A DNA stretch of 12,920 nt from Alphaproteobacteria bacterium (lineage in GTDB: Bacteria; Pseudomonadota; Alphaproteobacteria; UBA828): contig JAUVWK010000041.1 of the NCBI GenBank assembly GCA_030604165.1, forward strand, positions 1-12,920, read 5' to 3'. A program made the position numbers and the translations under genes. Within the stretch, counting starts at the first letter, position 1, and the number at the start of each line of letters is the position of its first letter. This document shows positions 1 through 7,247 of the stretch, in pieces. The notes below the pieces were generated by a model. It was not told the DNA's origin. It was given only the letters and a program-made list of their open reading frames with translations, and did not search any database.

Positions 1-129
1 CAGGTAAAATCGAAGCTGCACTGCGGTGGCCAGCTTGTTCACGTTTTGCCCTCCGGGTCCGGGGGCACGGACGAAGCGCTCCTCGATGCTGCGCTCTTCG
101 AGTTCGATGCCCGGCGCGATCCGAATCAT
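1..129 (-). CDS. arfB: ArfB alternative ribosome-rescue peptidyl-tRNA hydrolase (partial, N-terminal 43 codons)
   Basis: The reverse strand from 129 reads 43 codons to the window edge. Residues 22-38 read APGPGGQNVNKLATAVQ, the GGQ loop of the class I release-factor-like domain, with GGQ at residues 26-28. ArfB (YaeJ) enters the A site of ribosomes stalled on broken mRNA and hydrolyses peptidyl-tRNA through the GGQ glutamine. Family members are about 140 residues long, so roughly 100 residues, including the basic C-terminal tail that enters the mRNA channel, lie outside the window. The start is well fixed: an in-frame TAA (139-141 on the plus strand) lies four codons upstream of the ATG at 129. 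No strong Shine-Dalgarno sequence is visible. RF1/RF2 are unlikely because their GGQ lies deep in a longer protein, whereas here it is 26 residues from the start. Confidence 0.9.
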   Translation of the reverse strand, partial: MIRIAPGIELEERSIEERFVRAPGPGGQNVNKLATAVQLRFYL

Positions 130-320
130 GAGCGAAGCTTAGGCCCAGCCGTGGCGGCGCTCAATCATCGCTGTAGCACCGCTTGGCGACCGCTTGAGCC
201 GCGTTCGCGGCAGCGGCTTTCGGCGGACTCCGAATTCTGCTACGATTCGGCCTCGAAGGCCCCTCGGGCCGGCCGGCGACGGTCGGGCCGAAATGCTGAA
301 CCCCGAACCACGATGGCGGG

Positions 321-349
321 TTGAGCGATCGTCGCAAGCACTGGATACG
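321..349 (+). promoter_or_regulatory. Weak sigma70-like promoter candidate for the coiled-coil gene
   Basis: TTGAGC (321-326) and GATACG (344-349) are separated by 17 bases. The -35 matches four of six consensus positions in a row (TTGA) and the -10 matches only the central ATA. It would give a leader of roughly 100 nt before the ATG at 452. The call rests on spacing and partial consensus only. Confidence 0.25.
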
Positions 350-357
350 AGATGCGG

Positions 358-376
358 TCACACGCGCAATGTGTGA
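358..376. promoter_or_regulatory. Inverted repeat TCACAC-N7-GTGTGA, possible operator
   Basis: Perfect six-base arms (358-363 and 371-376) surround a seven-base spacer, just downstream of the candidate promoter of the coiled-coil gene. It has the size and symmetry of a dimeric regulator site. The half-site order is opposite to the CRP consensus (TGTGA-N6-TCACA). No regulator can be named. Confidence 0.3.
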
Positions 377-442
377 ACTGGTGGCGCGATGCCCTCGGGC
401 GTTGCGCGGGCCTGCCGGCGCGTGGCTGCGGCTCGAACGATT

Positions 443-446
443 GAGG
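443..446 (+). promoter_or_regulatory. Ribosome binding site fixing the coiled-coil start at 452
   Basis: GAGG lies five bases upstream of the ATG at 452. The longer frame opens at 389 without such a site, and its extra 21 residues are Arg/Ala-rich and unlike a conserved N-terminus, so 452 is preferred. Confidence 0.6.
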
Positions 447-451
447 CTGGC

Positions 452-3400
452 ATGATTGACCGACTCTCTCCAAGGGCGCGCATGACGCTCGTGATCGGCG
501 CGGTTGTCTCTCTGGTATGGCTGGCGTTGTGCGCATTGTATGTCCAGGTCTATATCGGTTGGGGCGGGCTCGCCTATGTTCTGCCCCACGAGCTGGGCGC
601 CTTTTTGACGGGTGTGTTCACGCCGGTCGCCTTTTTGTGGCTCTCGCTGGCCTATTTCAGCCGTAGCGACGTGCTGCACCAGACCGCACGCCGCTTGCAG
701 CACGAGCTGCGCCAGTTGACCTACCCGTCCGACCGGGCCGAGACCCGGGTCAAGGCGATCACCGGATCGCTGCGTCAGCAGGCCGAAGATCTGACCGCCG
801 CATCCGAGCATGCCGCCAACCAGGCCGAGCGGCTGCGGCAAACCATGGCGGAGCAGATCGAGCAACTCGATACGGTCATGAAGGAGGCCACCAGCCGGGC
901 CGAGCCGCTTGCCGCCATGGTGGAGGGGCACTCCCGGCAATTGGCGAGTGCGTCCGAGGCGGCGACCAGCCAGGTCAGCGTGGCCGCGGAAGGTTATCGC
1001 CAGCAGGTCGAAAGCCTCTCCGAGGCCTTCGAGAAGGCTTCGGACCGGGCCGAGTCGACAGCCCAGTCGGTGCGCGCCGAGGCGGAGGAGCTGTTGAACG
1101 GCGTGGTGCAGGCAACCGCCGGCGTGGAAGAGACCGGCGCTGTCTTCCGGCGTCAGGCGGACGAAATGGCGGCGGCCTCGGAAGCCGCGACCCACCGCAT
1201 GCGCAGCGCCGCGGACGCGGTCGAACAACGCGCCCAGCTGTTGCACCACGCCGCCGATCAGGCCCTGGAACGCTCGGAAGCGGCTGGCGATTCGTTTAAG
1301 ACCCAGGCCGATGCGCTCGGCCTCGCCGCCGACCAGGCCGCGGCGCGCTCCACCGGCGCCGCGGGCTCGGTGCGGCAAGAGACGGAAGCGATGATCGAAA
1401 CCACCGTGCAGGCGGTGAGCCAGGTGAGCGAGCTCAACGAGGTGCTCGGCCAACGCTCCGGCGAAATGGCGCAGGCCTCGGACGCGGCCAGCGCCCATCT
1501 GATGCGGGTCGGCGCGATGCTGCGGCAACGCGCCGACGATTTGAGCGTGATCGCCGATCGGGCGGCAAGCCGGGTCGGGGAAAGAGTCGACGAATCCGGC
1601 GCGGCCTTGCGCCGCCATACCGATGAGATGACCCAGGCATCCGATTTGGCGACGGCGCAGGCGGCCGAAAAGGCGGCCGAGATCGAGGCGCTGCTGCAGG
1701 AACAGTCGGATCACCTGGCGGCCGCGGCCGACCGGGCGGTTACGCTCGTGGCCGACAAGACCGACGCCACCGAGGAGGCGCTGCGCGAGCAGTCCGCGGC
1801 GCTCGCGGCGATGGCGGAGGAAGCCGCCGCGCAGGCGCTTGCCAGGGCCCGCGAGGTCGGCGACGAGATGCGCAGCCAGGCGGACAATCTGGCCTCCGAG
1901 TCGGATGCGGTGGCGGCGCGCGCGGCAAGCAGTTTCGCCGAAGTGACCGACGCATTGCGCGAGCGCTCGGACGAGCTGATCGCGATCACCGACGATGCGG
2001 CCGACAAGGCCATCGCGCGCGTGGAGCAGGTCGGCAAGGAGCTGCAGACCCGGTCGGACGCCATGGTGGCGGCCTCCGAGCGCGCCGCGAACCACGTCGA
2101 GGCCACGGTGGACCAGGTGAGCGCGGCGCTGCGCCGGCAGGCGGTGGAGTTGAGCGCCGCCTCGGACGTGGCCGCCGAACAGGTGACGGCCAAGGTCGAA
2201 GAGATCGGCGCCGCGCTGCGCGCGCAGTCGGCCGATCTGAGAGGCGCTTCCGACGAGGCGGCGGAACAGGTGACGGCCAAGGTCGAGGAGGTCGGCCGGG
2301 CGCTGCGCCGCCAGTCGAGCGAAATGGAGGCGGCCTCGGATCGGGCCGCGGGCCAAGCTGCCACGAAGGTGGACGAGATTCTCGAGATCTTGCGCCGGCA
2401 GTCGGCCGAGCTCGCCGCGGAGACCGATCAGGCGGCGGCCCACGCCGAGGCCAAGATCGAGCAGATCGGTCATGCCTTGCGCCGGCAATCGCTCGAGTTG
2501 GCGGTCGAGACCGACAAGGCGGCGGCGCAAGCGGCGGCCAAGGTCGAGGAGATCAGCGATGCCTTGCGCGAGCACGCGACCGACCTCGCCGCGGTGACCG
2601 ACGAGGCAACGGCCCATACTGAGTTCAAAATCGAGGAGATCACCGGGGCGTTGCGCGCGCAGTCCGGCGAAATCGCCCTTGAGACCGACAAGATGGCGGC
2701 GCTGGCGCAGGTCAAGATGAACGAATCCAGCGAGACCTTGCAGCGCCATTCCGACACCTTGGTGGCGGCGTCCGACCAGGCGGCGGCGCAGGCCACGGCC
2801 AAGATCGCCGAGGTCGGCGAGGCGTTGCGCCGGCAATCCGACGAGCTCATCGCGGTCTCCGACGACGCCACCATTCAGGTCGCGGAAAAGGTCGATGACG
2901 TGGGCCGCGCGCTGCGCCGTCAAGCCGCCGATCTCACCGCGGCCTCGGACAAGGCCGTGGCGCAGGCCGCCGCGAAGATCGAGGAACTGGGCGAAGCGCT
3001 GCGCAAGCATTCCGCGGCGCTGGCCGCGCACACCGACGAGGCGGCGGCCCATTCCACGCTCAAGGTCAGCGAGGTGCGCGACGCGCTGCGGGCGCAGTCG
3101 GCCGATCTCGCCATGGAGACCGACAAGGCGGCGGCGCACGCCGAGGTCAAGATCGAGGAAGTCGGCGACGCGCTGCGGGCGCATTCGGCCGATCTCGCCG
3201 CCGAGACCGACAAGGCGGCGGCGCAGGCCACGGCCAAGATCGAGGAGGTCGGCGATGCGCTGCGCCGGCAATCCGACGAACTGATCGCCGCCTCCGACCG
3301 TGCTGCCGAGCAGGTCGTGGCCAAGGTCGAGGAGGTCGGCGGGGTGCTGCGCAAGCAAAGCGCCGAGCTGGCCACCGCGTCGGACGAGGTGGCCGCCGAG

Positions 3401-4570
3401 GCGACCGCCAAGGTGCGTCTCGTCGGGGCCACCTTGCGCAAGCAATCGGAAGAGCTGCACATCGCCTCGGAGAACGCCGTCACGAAAGCCGATCAGGTCG
3501 GCGAGACGCTGGAGCGTCAGACCCGGAGCCTGACCAACGCCGCCCAATATGCCACCGAGCGGACCGAGGCCGTCGGCACCACGTTCGAGCGCCAAGCCGC
3601 CAATCTGGTGGCGGCGTCGGGCCGGGTTGCCAGCCAGTCCGAGGATATCGGCGCGCTCATGACCAAGCAAAGCGAGGAGTTCGAGCGCACCTCGACCCGG
3701 CTCGCGACCATGGCGGCCGCCATCGGCGAGCAGTTGCGCGAGCAGACCGGCGAGATCGGCGGCGCCTCACAGCGCGCGGTCAGTCAGATCGGGGCGGTGG
3801 CCCAGGCGTTGGAGGGGCAGGCGGCCGAGCTTCGCGAGGCTTGCGGCCGCGCCCTGATGGAGGCCACCCAGGTGACCCAGGCGCTGAAGACGCAGGCGGC
3901 GGAGCTCAACACCGGTTCCACCACGGCGAACGCCCAGGCGCGCGAAATCGGCAAGCAATTCCAGGAGCGCACCCAGGAACTATCCGACGCTTCCGCCGCC
4001 GCCATCCAGCAGGCGCGGCAGGTTGGCGAGTCCCTGCACCGGCACTCGGAAGAGCTGCGCAAGGCGATCCGCGATGTCTCCGAGCGCGCCACGGATATGA
4101 CCGGCACTTTCTCGCGCCAGTCGCAGGCCCTGACCGACGCCTCGGACAAAGCCGAGGCCCAGGCCCGGGTGATTCGCGAGAACACCTACGATGTCCGCCG
4201 CGACACTTTCTTGCGGGCCTCGCGCTTTATCGTCGAGGATCTCAACTCCACGGCGATCGATCTGAGCCGCATCCTCGATCACCAGGCGACCGAACGGCTT
4301 TGGACCAAGGGCGCGCGTTCGGACAAGGGCATTTTCGTGCGTGCCATGCTGTCCGACGACGAAAAGCACTCGCGCGACGTGGTCCGACAGAAGTTCGAAA
4401 AGGACGAGATTTTCCGCAAATATGTCGATCGCTACCTCGGCCACTTCGAAAAGCTGCTGGCGGACGCCAACGAGAGCGATCCCGAGAATCTGCTGAGCTC
4501 GACCTTCCTCTCCGCCGATGTCGGCAAGCTCTATGTCTTCCTGGCGCACGCGGTGGGGCGGCTGAATTAG
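452..4570 (+). CDS. Giant membrane-anchored coiled-coil repeat protein (1372 aa), candidate polar/envelope scaffold
   Basis: Residues 1-10 are basic. Two hydrophobic helices follow (about 11-34 and 47-69) with a short loop, then a basic RSD...RR flank; by the positive-inside rule both ends are cytoplasmic. Residues 103-352 are ten 25-residue repeats, 353-990 are twenty-two 29-residue repeats and 991-1240 are ten more 25-residue repeats, without gaps. A degenerate extra unit may occupy 78-102. Typical unit features are V/I1, L5, R-Q7-8, L12, S/T-D/E16-17, A19. Residues 1241-1372 form a non-repetitive C-terminal domain (FLRASRFIVEDLNS, IFVRAML, ending LYVFLAHAVGRLN). An N-terminal membrane hairpin plus a very long cytoplasmic coiled coil recalls Caulobacter TipN and Agrobacterium GPR, polar scaffolds of alphaproteobacteria; the apolipoprotein-like repeat annotation often given to such proteins would also fit. 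Gene and membrane topology are secure; the polar role is inference. It could also be a chemoreceptor-like or envelope-spacer protein, but no MCP signalling hairpin is seen. Start 452 is chosen on its ribosome binding site. Confidence 0.85.
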   Translation: MIDRLSPRARMTLVIGAVVSLVWLALCALYVQVYIGWGGLAYVLPHELGAFLTGVFTPVAFLWLSLAYFSRSDVLHQTARRLQHELRQLTYPSDRAETRVKAITGSLRQQAEDLTAASEHAANQAERLRQTMAEQIEQLDTVMKEATSRAEPLAAMVEGHSRQLASASEAATSQVSVAAEGYRQQVESLSEAFEKASDRAESTAQSVRAEAEELLNGVVQATAGVEETGAVFRRQADEMAAASEAATHRMRSAADAVEQRAQLLHHAADQALERSEAAGDSFKTQADALGLAADQAAARSTGAAGSVRQETEAMIETTVQAVSQVSELNEVLGQRSGEMAQASDAASAHLMRVGAMLRQRADDLSVIADRAASRVGERVDESGAALRRHTDEMTQASDLATAQAAEKAAEIEALLQEQSDHLAAAADRAVTLVADKTDATEEALREQSAALAAMAEEAAAQALARAREVGDEMRSQADNLASESDAVAARAASSFAEVTDALRERSDELIAITDDAADKAIARVEQVGKELQTRSDAMVAASERAANHVEATVDQVSAALRRQAVELSAASDVAAEQVTAKVEEIGAALRAQSADLRGASDEAAEQVTAKVEEVGRALRRQSSEMEAASDRAAGQAATKVDEILEILRRQSAELAAETDQAAAHAEAKIEQIGHALRRQSLELAVETDKAAAQAAAKVEEISDALREHATDLAAVTDEATAHTEFKIEEITGALRAQSGEIALETDKMAALAQVKMNESSETLQRHSDTLVAASDQAAAQATAKIAEVGEALRRQSDELIAVSDDATIQVAEKVDDVGRALRRQAADLTAASDKAVAQAAAKIEELGEALRKHSAALAAHTDEAAAHSTLKVSEVRDALRAQSADLAMETDKAAAHAEVKIEEVGDALRAHSADLAAETDKAAAQATAKIEEVGDALRRQSDELIAASDRAAEQVVAKVEEVGGVLRKQSAELATASDEVAAEATAKVRLVGATLRKQSEELHIASENAVTKADQVGETLERQTRSLTNAAQYATERTEAVGTTFERQAANLVAASGRVASQSEDIGALMTKQSEEFERTSTRLATMAAAIGEQLREQTGEIGGASQRAVSQIGAVAQALEGQAAELREACGRALMEATQVTQALKTQAAELNTGSTTANAQAREIGKQFQERTQELSDASAAAIQQARQVGESLHRHSEELRKAIRDVSERATDMTGTFSRQSQALTDASDKAEAQARVIRENTYDVRRDTFLRASRFIVEDLNSTAIDLSRILDHQATERLWTKGARSDKGIFVRAMLSDDEKHSRDVVRQKFEKDEIFRKYVDRYLGHFEKLLADANESDPENLLSSTFLSADVGKLYVFLAHAVGRLN
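758..1507 (+). repeat. N-terminal array: ten 75-bp units encoding 25-residue repeats
   Basis: Ten contiguous 25-residue units (residues 103-352) begin at ITGSL, LRQTM, LAAMV, AAEGY, TAQSV, TGAVF, AADAV, AGDSF, AAGSV and LNEVL. Hydrophobic or small residues fall at unit positions 1, 5, 8, 12, 16, 19 and 23, a 7+11+7 pattern (heptad, hendecad, heptad). These units are more diverged from each other than the central ones. Confidence 0.85.
1508..3421 (+). repeat. Central array: twenty-two 87-bp units encoding 29-residue repeats
   Basis: Residues 353-990 divide exactly into 22 units of 29, from VGAML (first) to VGGVL (last). The consensus begins VGxALRRQSxEL and ends AKVEE. Relative to the 25-residue units, four residues are added near the end, typically a lysine at position 26 before a core V/I at 27, giving a 7+11+11 core spacing. 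Several units are close at DNA level, for example those starting near 2819 and 3248, which suggests expansion by duplication. Confidence 0.88.
3422..4171 (+). repeat. C-terminal array: ten 75-bp units encoding 25-residue repeats
   Basis: Residues 991-1240 return to a strict 25-residue period. Unit starts are VGATL, VGETL, VGTTF, IGALM, IGEQL, VAQAL, VTQAL, IGKQF, VGESL and MTGTF. The array ends at IRENTYDV, where the non-repetitive C-terminal domain begins. Confidence 0.85.
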
Positions 4571-4786
4571 TGCCCCCTATCATGATTCCGTGCCCCCATT
4601 AGTCCGTGGCAAAATAGCGCGGCTGCCCGGCACTGTGCGCCGCACGATCATGGCGAAGCGCGGAGCGGCCCTCGGCGCCGCCATGTGACATCGGCGGCAA
4701 AGCGTGGCACCTTTTTCGCTCGCCAAGCTGCCTTGGTTGCCAAGCTGCTGTGCGGCGCGCAACCCAAGACGCGGAGAGCTCGAACA
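4571..4786. other. Intergenic region between the coiled-coil and oxidoreductase genes, with a hairpin
   Basis: The 8-mer GTGCCCCC occurs at 4570-4577 and 4590-4597, and GCCAAGCTG at 4722-4730 and 4739-4747. A hairpin at 4677-4698 has GCCGCC paired to GGCGGC around the near-palindrome ATGTGACAT. No T-tract follows it directly (a T5 run is at 4712-4716), so it is not a convincing intrinsic terminator. No convincing promoter is visible. Confidence 0.4.
4773..4778 (+). promoter_or_regulatory. Ribosome binding site fixing the oxidoreductase start at 4787
   Basis: GGAGAG lies eight bases before the ATG at 4787. The open frame extends upstream to an ATG at 4685, but that adds 34 residues unlike the family and lacks a comparable site. 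Confidence 0.65.
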
Positions 4787-5815
4787 ATGGAAATCGGCCT
4801 GTACGGAAACACCCACGGTCAGGCCTACCGTGGCGATACCGACATGTTTCTGGCCCATACTTCGATCGACCAGATGCAGCCGGTGCGGGTGGCGCAAGCG
4901 GCGGAACGCGCCGGTATCCATTCGATCTGGTATCCGGACCACGTCTCGATGCCGATCGACTCAACCAGTCACCACACCGCCAACGTCTCCGGCCAGCGGG
5001 CCTATCAGCCCCGCCACAACATGCTCGATGGCGCCGTGGTGATGGGCGCCGTGGCGGCGAGCACGACCAAGCTGAAGCTGGCGCCGAGCTGCCTGATCGC
5101 GCCCTATCGTCACCCGCTGGCCGACGCCCGGCAGTTCGCCACGATCGACCAGCTTTCCAATGGCCGCGTCATGCTCGGCGTCGCCGCCGGTTGGATGGAC
5201 GAGGAGTTCGCATCGCTGGGCCAGGATTACCAGGACCGCAACGCCCAGACCGAGGAGTGTATCGAGATATACAAGCGGGCCTGGAGCGAGGATTCGGTCA
5301 GCTTCCAGGGTCGGTTCTATCAGTTCGAAAACCTCTCGATGGACCCCAAGCCGGTGCAAAAGCCGCGGCCGCCGATCGTCTACGGCGCCAATACGCCGGC
5401 CGGCGCGCGCCGCGCCATCCGCTTGTGCGACGGCATCTATCCGCTGTTTCTCGACACCTACTCCGACCCCGACCGCCATGCCGGGATCCAAGATCTTATC
5501 CGTCGCGAGGCGGACAAGATCGGCCGCGATATCGGCCAGTTCCTGATGCTTTGCGCCGCCACGGCGCGCCTCACCGACGCCGACGATGCCGACGCCCGGG
5601 CGAACCCGCGGCGCACCTGCACGGGCACGGCCGAGCAAGTGATCGGCGACCTCGAGCGTCTCGCGCAAGCCGGCTTTTCGCTGGTGGTCTGTATGATCGA
5701 TTGCCCCTCCGGCCGGTTGGAAGAGCTGGAAGAGCAGATTCAGCGCTTCGGCGAAGAGGTCATTCCGCACACCAAGGGCATTACGCCTGGAGGGGAGTGG
5801 CAGCCCGTCGTGTAG
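4787..5815 (+). CDS. Luciferase-like (LLM class) flavin/F420-dependent oxidoreductase
   Basis: This is a 342-residue TIM-barrel monooxygenase-type protein. The N-terminus MEIGLYGN is the first beta strand. SIWYPDH (46-52), APYRHPL (105-111) and SNGRVMLGVAAGWMDEEF (124-141) are hallmark segments of the bacterial luciferase superfamily, in which GxGW...E shapes the flavin or F420 site. Length is normal for one-component members. These enzymes oxidise or reduce small organic substrates using FMNH2 or F420H2 in the cytoplasm; neither the cofactor nor the substrate can be read from sequence alone. Its stop lies 16 bp from the end of the convergent larA-like gene, so the two are not co-transcribed. 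No flavin reductase partner is visible in the window. Confidence 0.87.
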   Translation: MEIGLYGNTHGQAYRGDTDMFLAHTSIDQMQPVRVAQAAERAGIHSIWYPDHVSMPIDSTSHHTANVSGQRAYQPRHNMLDGAVVMGAVAASTTKLKLAPSCLIAPYRHPLADARQFATIDQLSNGRVMLGVAAGWMDEEFASLGQDYQDRNAQTEECIEIYKRAWSEDSVSFQGRFYQFENLSMDPKPVQKPRPPIVYGANTPAGARRAIRLCDGIYPLFLDTYSDPDRHAGIQDLIRREADKIGRDIGQFLMLCAATARLTDADDADARANPRRTCTGTAEQVIGDLERLAQAGFSLVVCMIDCPSGRLEELEEQIQRFGEEVIPHTKGITPGGEWQPVV

Positions 5816-5831
5816 CGCGATTAATCCCCGC

Positions 5832-7247
5832 CTACTCGGCGGCCTCGGCCACGGGCGCGCGTTCGCTCGGCATGCGGATGGCGTCGCGCGGAAACTGATA
5901 GCGCGCAAAGGGCAGCACGAGCACCTTGGCCTCGTCGCCGTGACGCCGCAGCGCTGCGGCGAAGGCGTCGTCGAGCGAGACCGTCGCGTCGATGCCGATG
6001 TCCTTCGCCATCTCGAGATTTTCCTTGAGCGTCACCAGCGTGAGGTGCTTGCGCGTCATCACCTCGTAAATTGGCGCCCAGATCGGAAACGTCAGCTGGG
6101 TGAATTTTCGCGCCAGGTTGTCGCGGTGGATTTGCTCCATGTTCTCGCTCGACGGCGGCATGTAGGGCTTCATGGTGTCCATCAGCGCGAGGCCCGGAAA
6201 GAATCCCAGCCCGGTCTGAACGCCGGGAGACGGACTGCAATAGATGATCGTGCCGCCGTCTTTCATCACCAGGTCGGTGGACATGCAGCCCCAGCCGGTG
6301 TGGAAGAAGAGATGGTCGGTTGGCGCGAACACGCCGCAAATGGCGATATCGGGCGACGCGCCGGCGGGGCGCTCGAAGGCATAGATGCCGTTGAACACAC
6401 GAATCGATTCGATGTGGGCGTCCGGGTGCAGGCCGAAATTCATGAAACAAACGCGTCCGCGCGTGTCCAGCACGCTGTTGAGCGTTGCCGTCAGCCCGCA
6501 CATGGTCGCCACGTCGTCGATATCGGCCCGCAGCGGACCGGCCATTGCTCCGTAATGGGTGTGCGGCGAAAAGGTGAAGGCCGCGTGATTGAAGTCGATC
6601 GTCTCGTCGGAAACGACGCCCGGCATGATCAGCTTGCCGCCGCCGCCGGCGCCCCAATGATTGGATTGCGACTGGCCGATCGACAGCTTGACGTCGGACT
6701 TGGCGACTTCTTTGTGCAGCCATACCGGCGTGCCCCGCGACGATATGCCGATGAAGGTATATCGCTCGGGTTTATCGGGCTCGTTCTGGAAGAACGGAAT
6801 GCCGAGCCGCTCCATGCGCGCCAGATTTTCGCGCCCGACCTTCTGCTCGGTTTCGGACTCCGACATGTGGAACACCTTGGCGTTGGCGCAAATCACGCGC
6901 GTGTCCTTGGTGCCGTGCTGCTCGATGGCGTCCAACACCGCGGGCAGGATCCTGGCGGCCGGTGTCGGGCGAAACTGGTTGTCGATGATGACGGCGAGGC
7001 TTTTGTCCGGGCCGAGCAGCTCGGAGAAGCGCGGCCCGGAATGCGGGTTTTCCAACGCCTCGCGGGCCGCCTCGGTGACGTTCGCCACCGGCGCCGGTTC
7101 GTCCGGCGTGATCACACCGAGCAAGTTCCGTTGCGGAATCTCGAGCTCGAGTTGGTCGCGATAGACCTTGCTTTCGTCATCGGCCGCCCCGATGGTCAGC
7201 GGGTCCAGCGATTCGAAGGGAATCGTTACGCGTTGGCTTGTAGGCAT
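5832..7247 (-). CDS. larA: LarA-family (DUF2088) nickel-pincer-nucleotide racemase/epimerase homologue
   Basis: The protein has 471 residues, somewhat longer than typical LarA at about 425. Segments in order are VIIDNQFRPTP (86-96, the substrate-binding Asp and Arg region), FHMSE with H127 (aligned to catalytic His108 of Lactobacillus LarA), NHWGAGGGGKLIMPG (196-210) containing H197 and K205 (aligned to His174 and Lys184, the latter carrying the pincer cofactor), and DFNHA with H221 (aligned to nickel ligand His200). Characterised relatives racemise lactate, malate and other 2-hydroxyacids or epimerise sugar acids, so lactate is not assured. Cofactor genes larB, larC and larE are absent from this window. 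The 5'-end faces the acyl-CoA ligase gene. The start at 7247 is supported by GGAG eight bases upstream; a longer frame from 7304 is rejected. The Asp89-to-Arg93 spacing is one residue longer than the usual D-x-x-R. Confidence 0.85.
   Translation of the reverse strand: MPTSQRVTIPFESLDPLTIGAADDESKVYRDQLELEIPQRNLLGVITPDEPAPVANVTEAAREALENPHSGPRFSELLGPDKSLAVIIDNQFRPTPAARILPAVLDAIEQHGTKDTRVICANAKVFHMSESETEQKVGRENLARMERLGIPFFQNEPDKPERYTFIGISSRGTPVWLHKEVAKSDVKLSIGQSQSNHWGAGGGGKLIMPGVVSDETIDFNHAAFTFSPHTHYGAMAGPLRADIDDVATMCGLTATLNSVLDTRGRVCFMNFGLHPDAHIESIRVFNGIYAFERPAGASPDIAICGVFAPTDHLFFHTGWGCMSTDLVMKDGGTIIYCSPSPGVQTGLGFFPGLALMDTMKPYMPPSSENMEQIHRDNLARKFTQLTFPIWAPIYEVMTRKHLTLVTLKENLEMAKDIGIDATVSLDDAFAAALRRHGDEAKVLVLPFARYQFPRDAIRMPSERAPVAEAAE

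Larger units (their letters stand above)
130..451. other. Divergent intergenic region between arfB and the coiled-coil gene
   Basis: These 322 bases contain no open frame that I would call a gene; the short frames here lack a credible ribosome binding site and recognisable sequence. GC-rich self-complementary stretches occur around 255-292. The region presumably holds promoters for both flanking genes. The best plus-strand promoter candidate is at 321-349 and an inverted repeat lies at 358-376, both listed separately. Confidence 0.6.

Noticed and set aside
161..3670. 1169-codon open frame on the minus strand antisense to the coiled-coil gene, itself repetitive
   Set aside because: It is open because the plus-strand repeats are GC-rich and their 75/87-bp periods are multiples of three, which repeats any stop-free antisense frame. 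Its translation is Arg/Gly/Leu-rich low complexity, with no ribosome binding site or recognisable domain.
758..4171. CRISPR-like or tandem non-coding repeat array
   Set aside because: The 75/87-bp periodicity is protein-coding (25- and 29-residue periods in one open frame) and has no constant repeat with unique spacers.
452..4570. Methyl-accepting chemotaxis protein
   Set aside because: Two N-terminal membrane helices and Ala/Gln/Glu-rich helices are similar, but there is no HAMP domain, no signalling hairpin tip and no periplasmic sensor; the repeats and C-terminal domain do not fit.
4677..4698. Intrinsic terminator for the coiled-coil gene
   Set aside because: The hairpin is about 107 bp downstream of the stop and lacks a directly following T-tract; kept only as a hairpin within the intergenic description.
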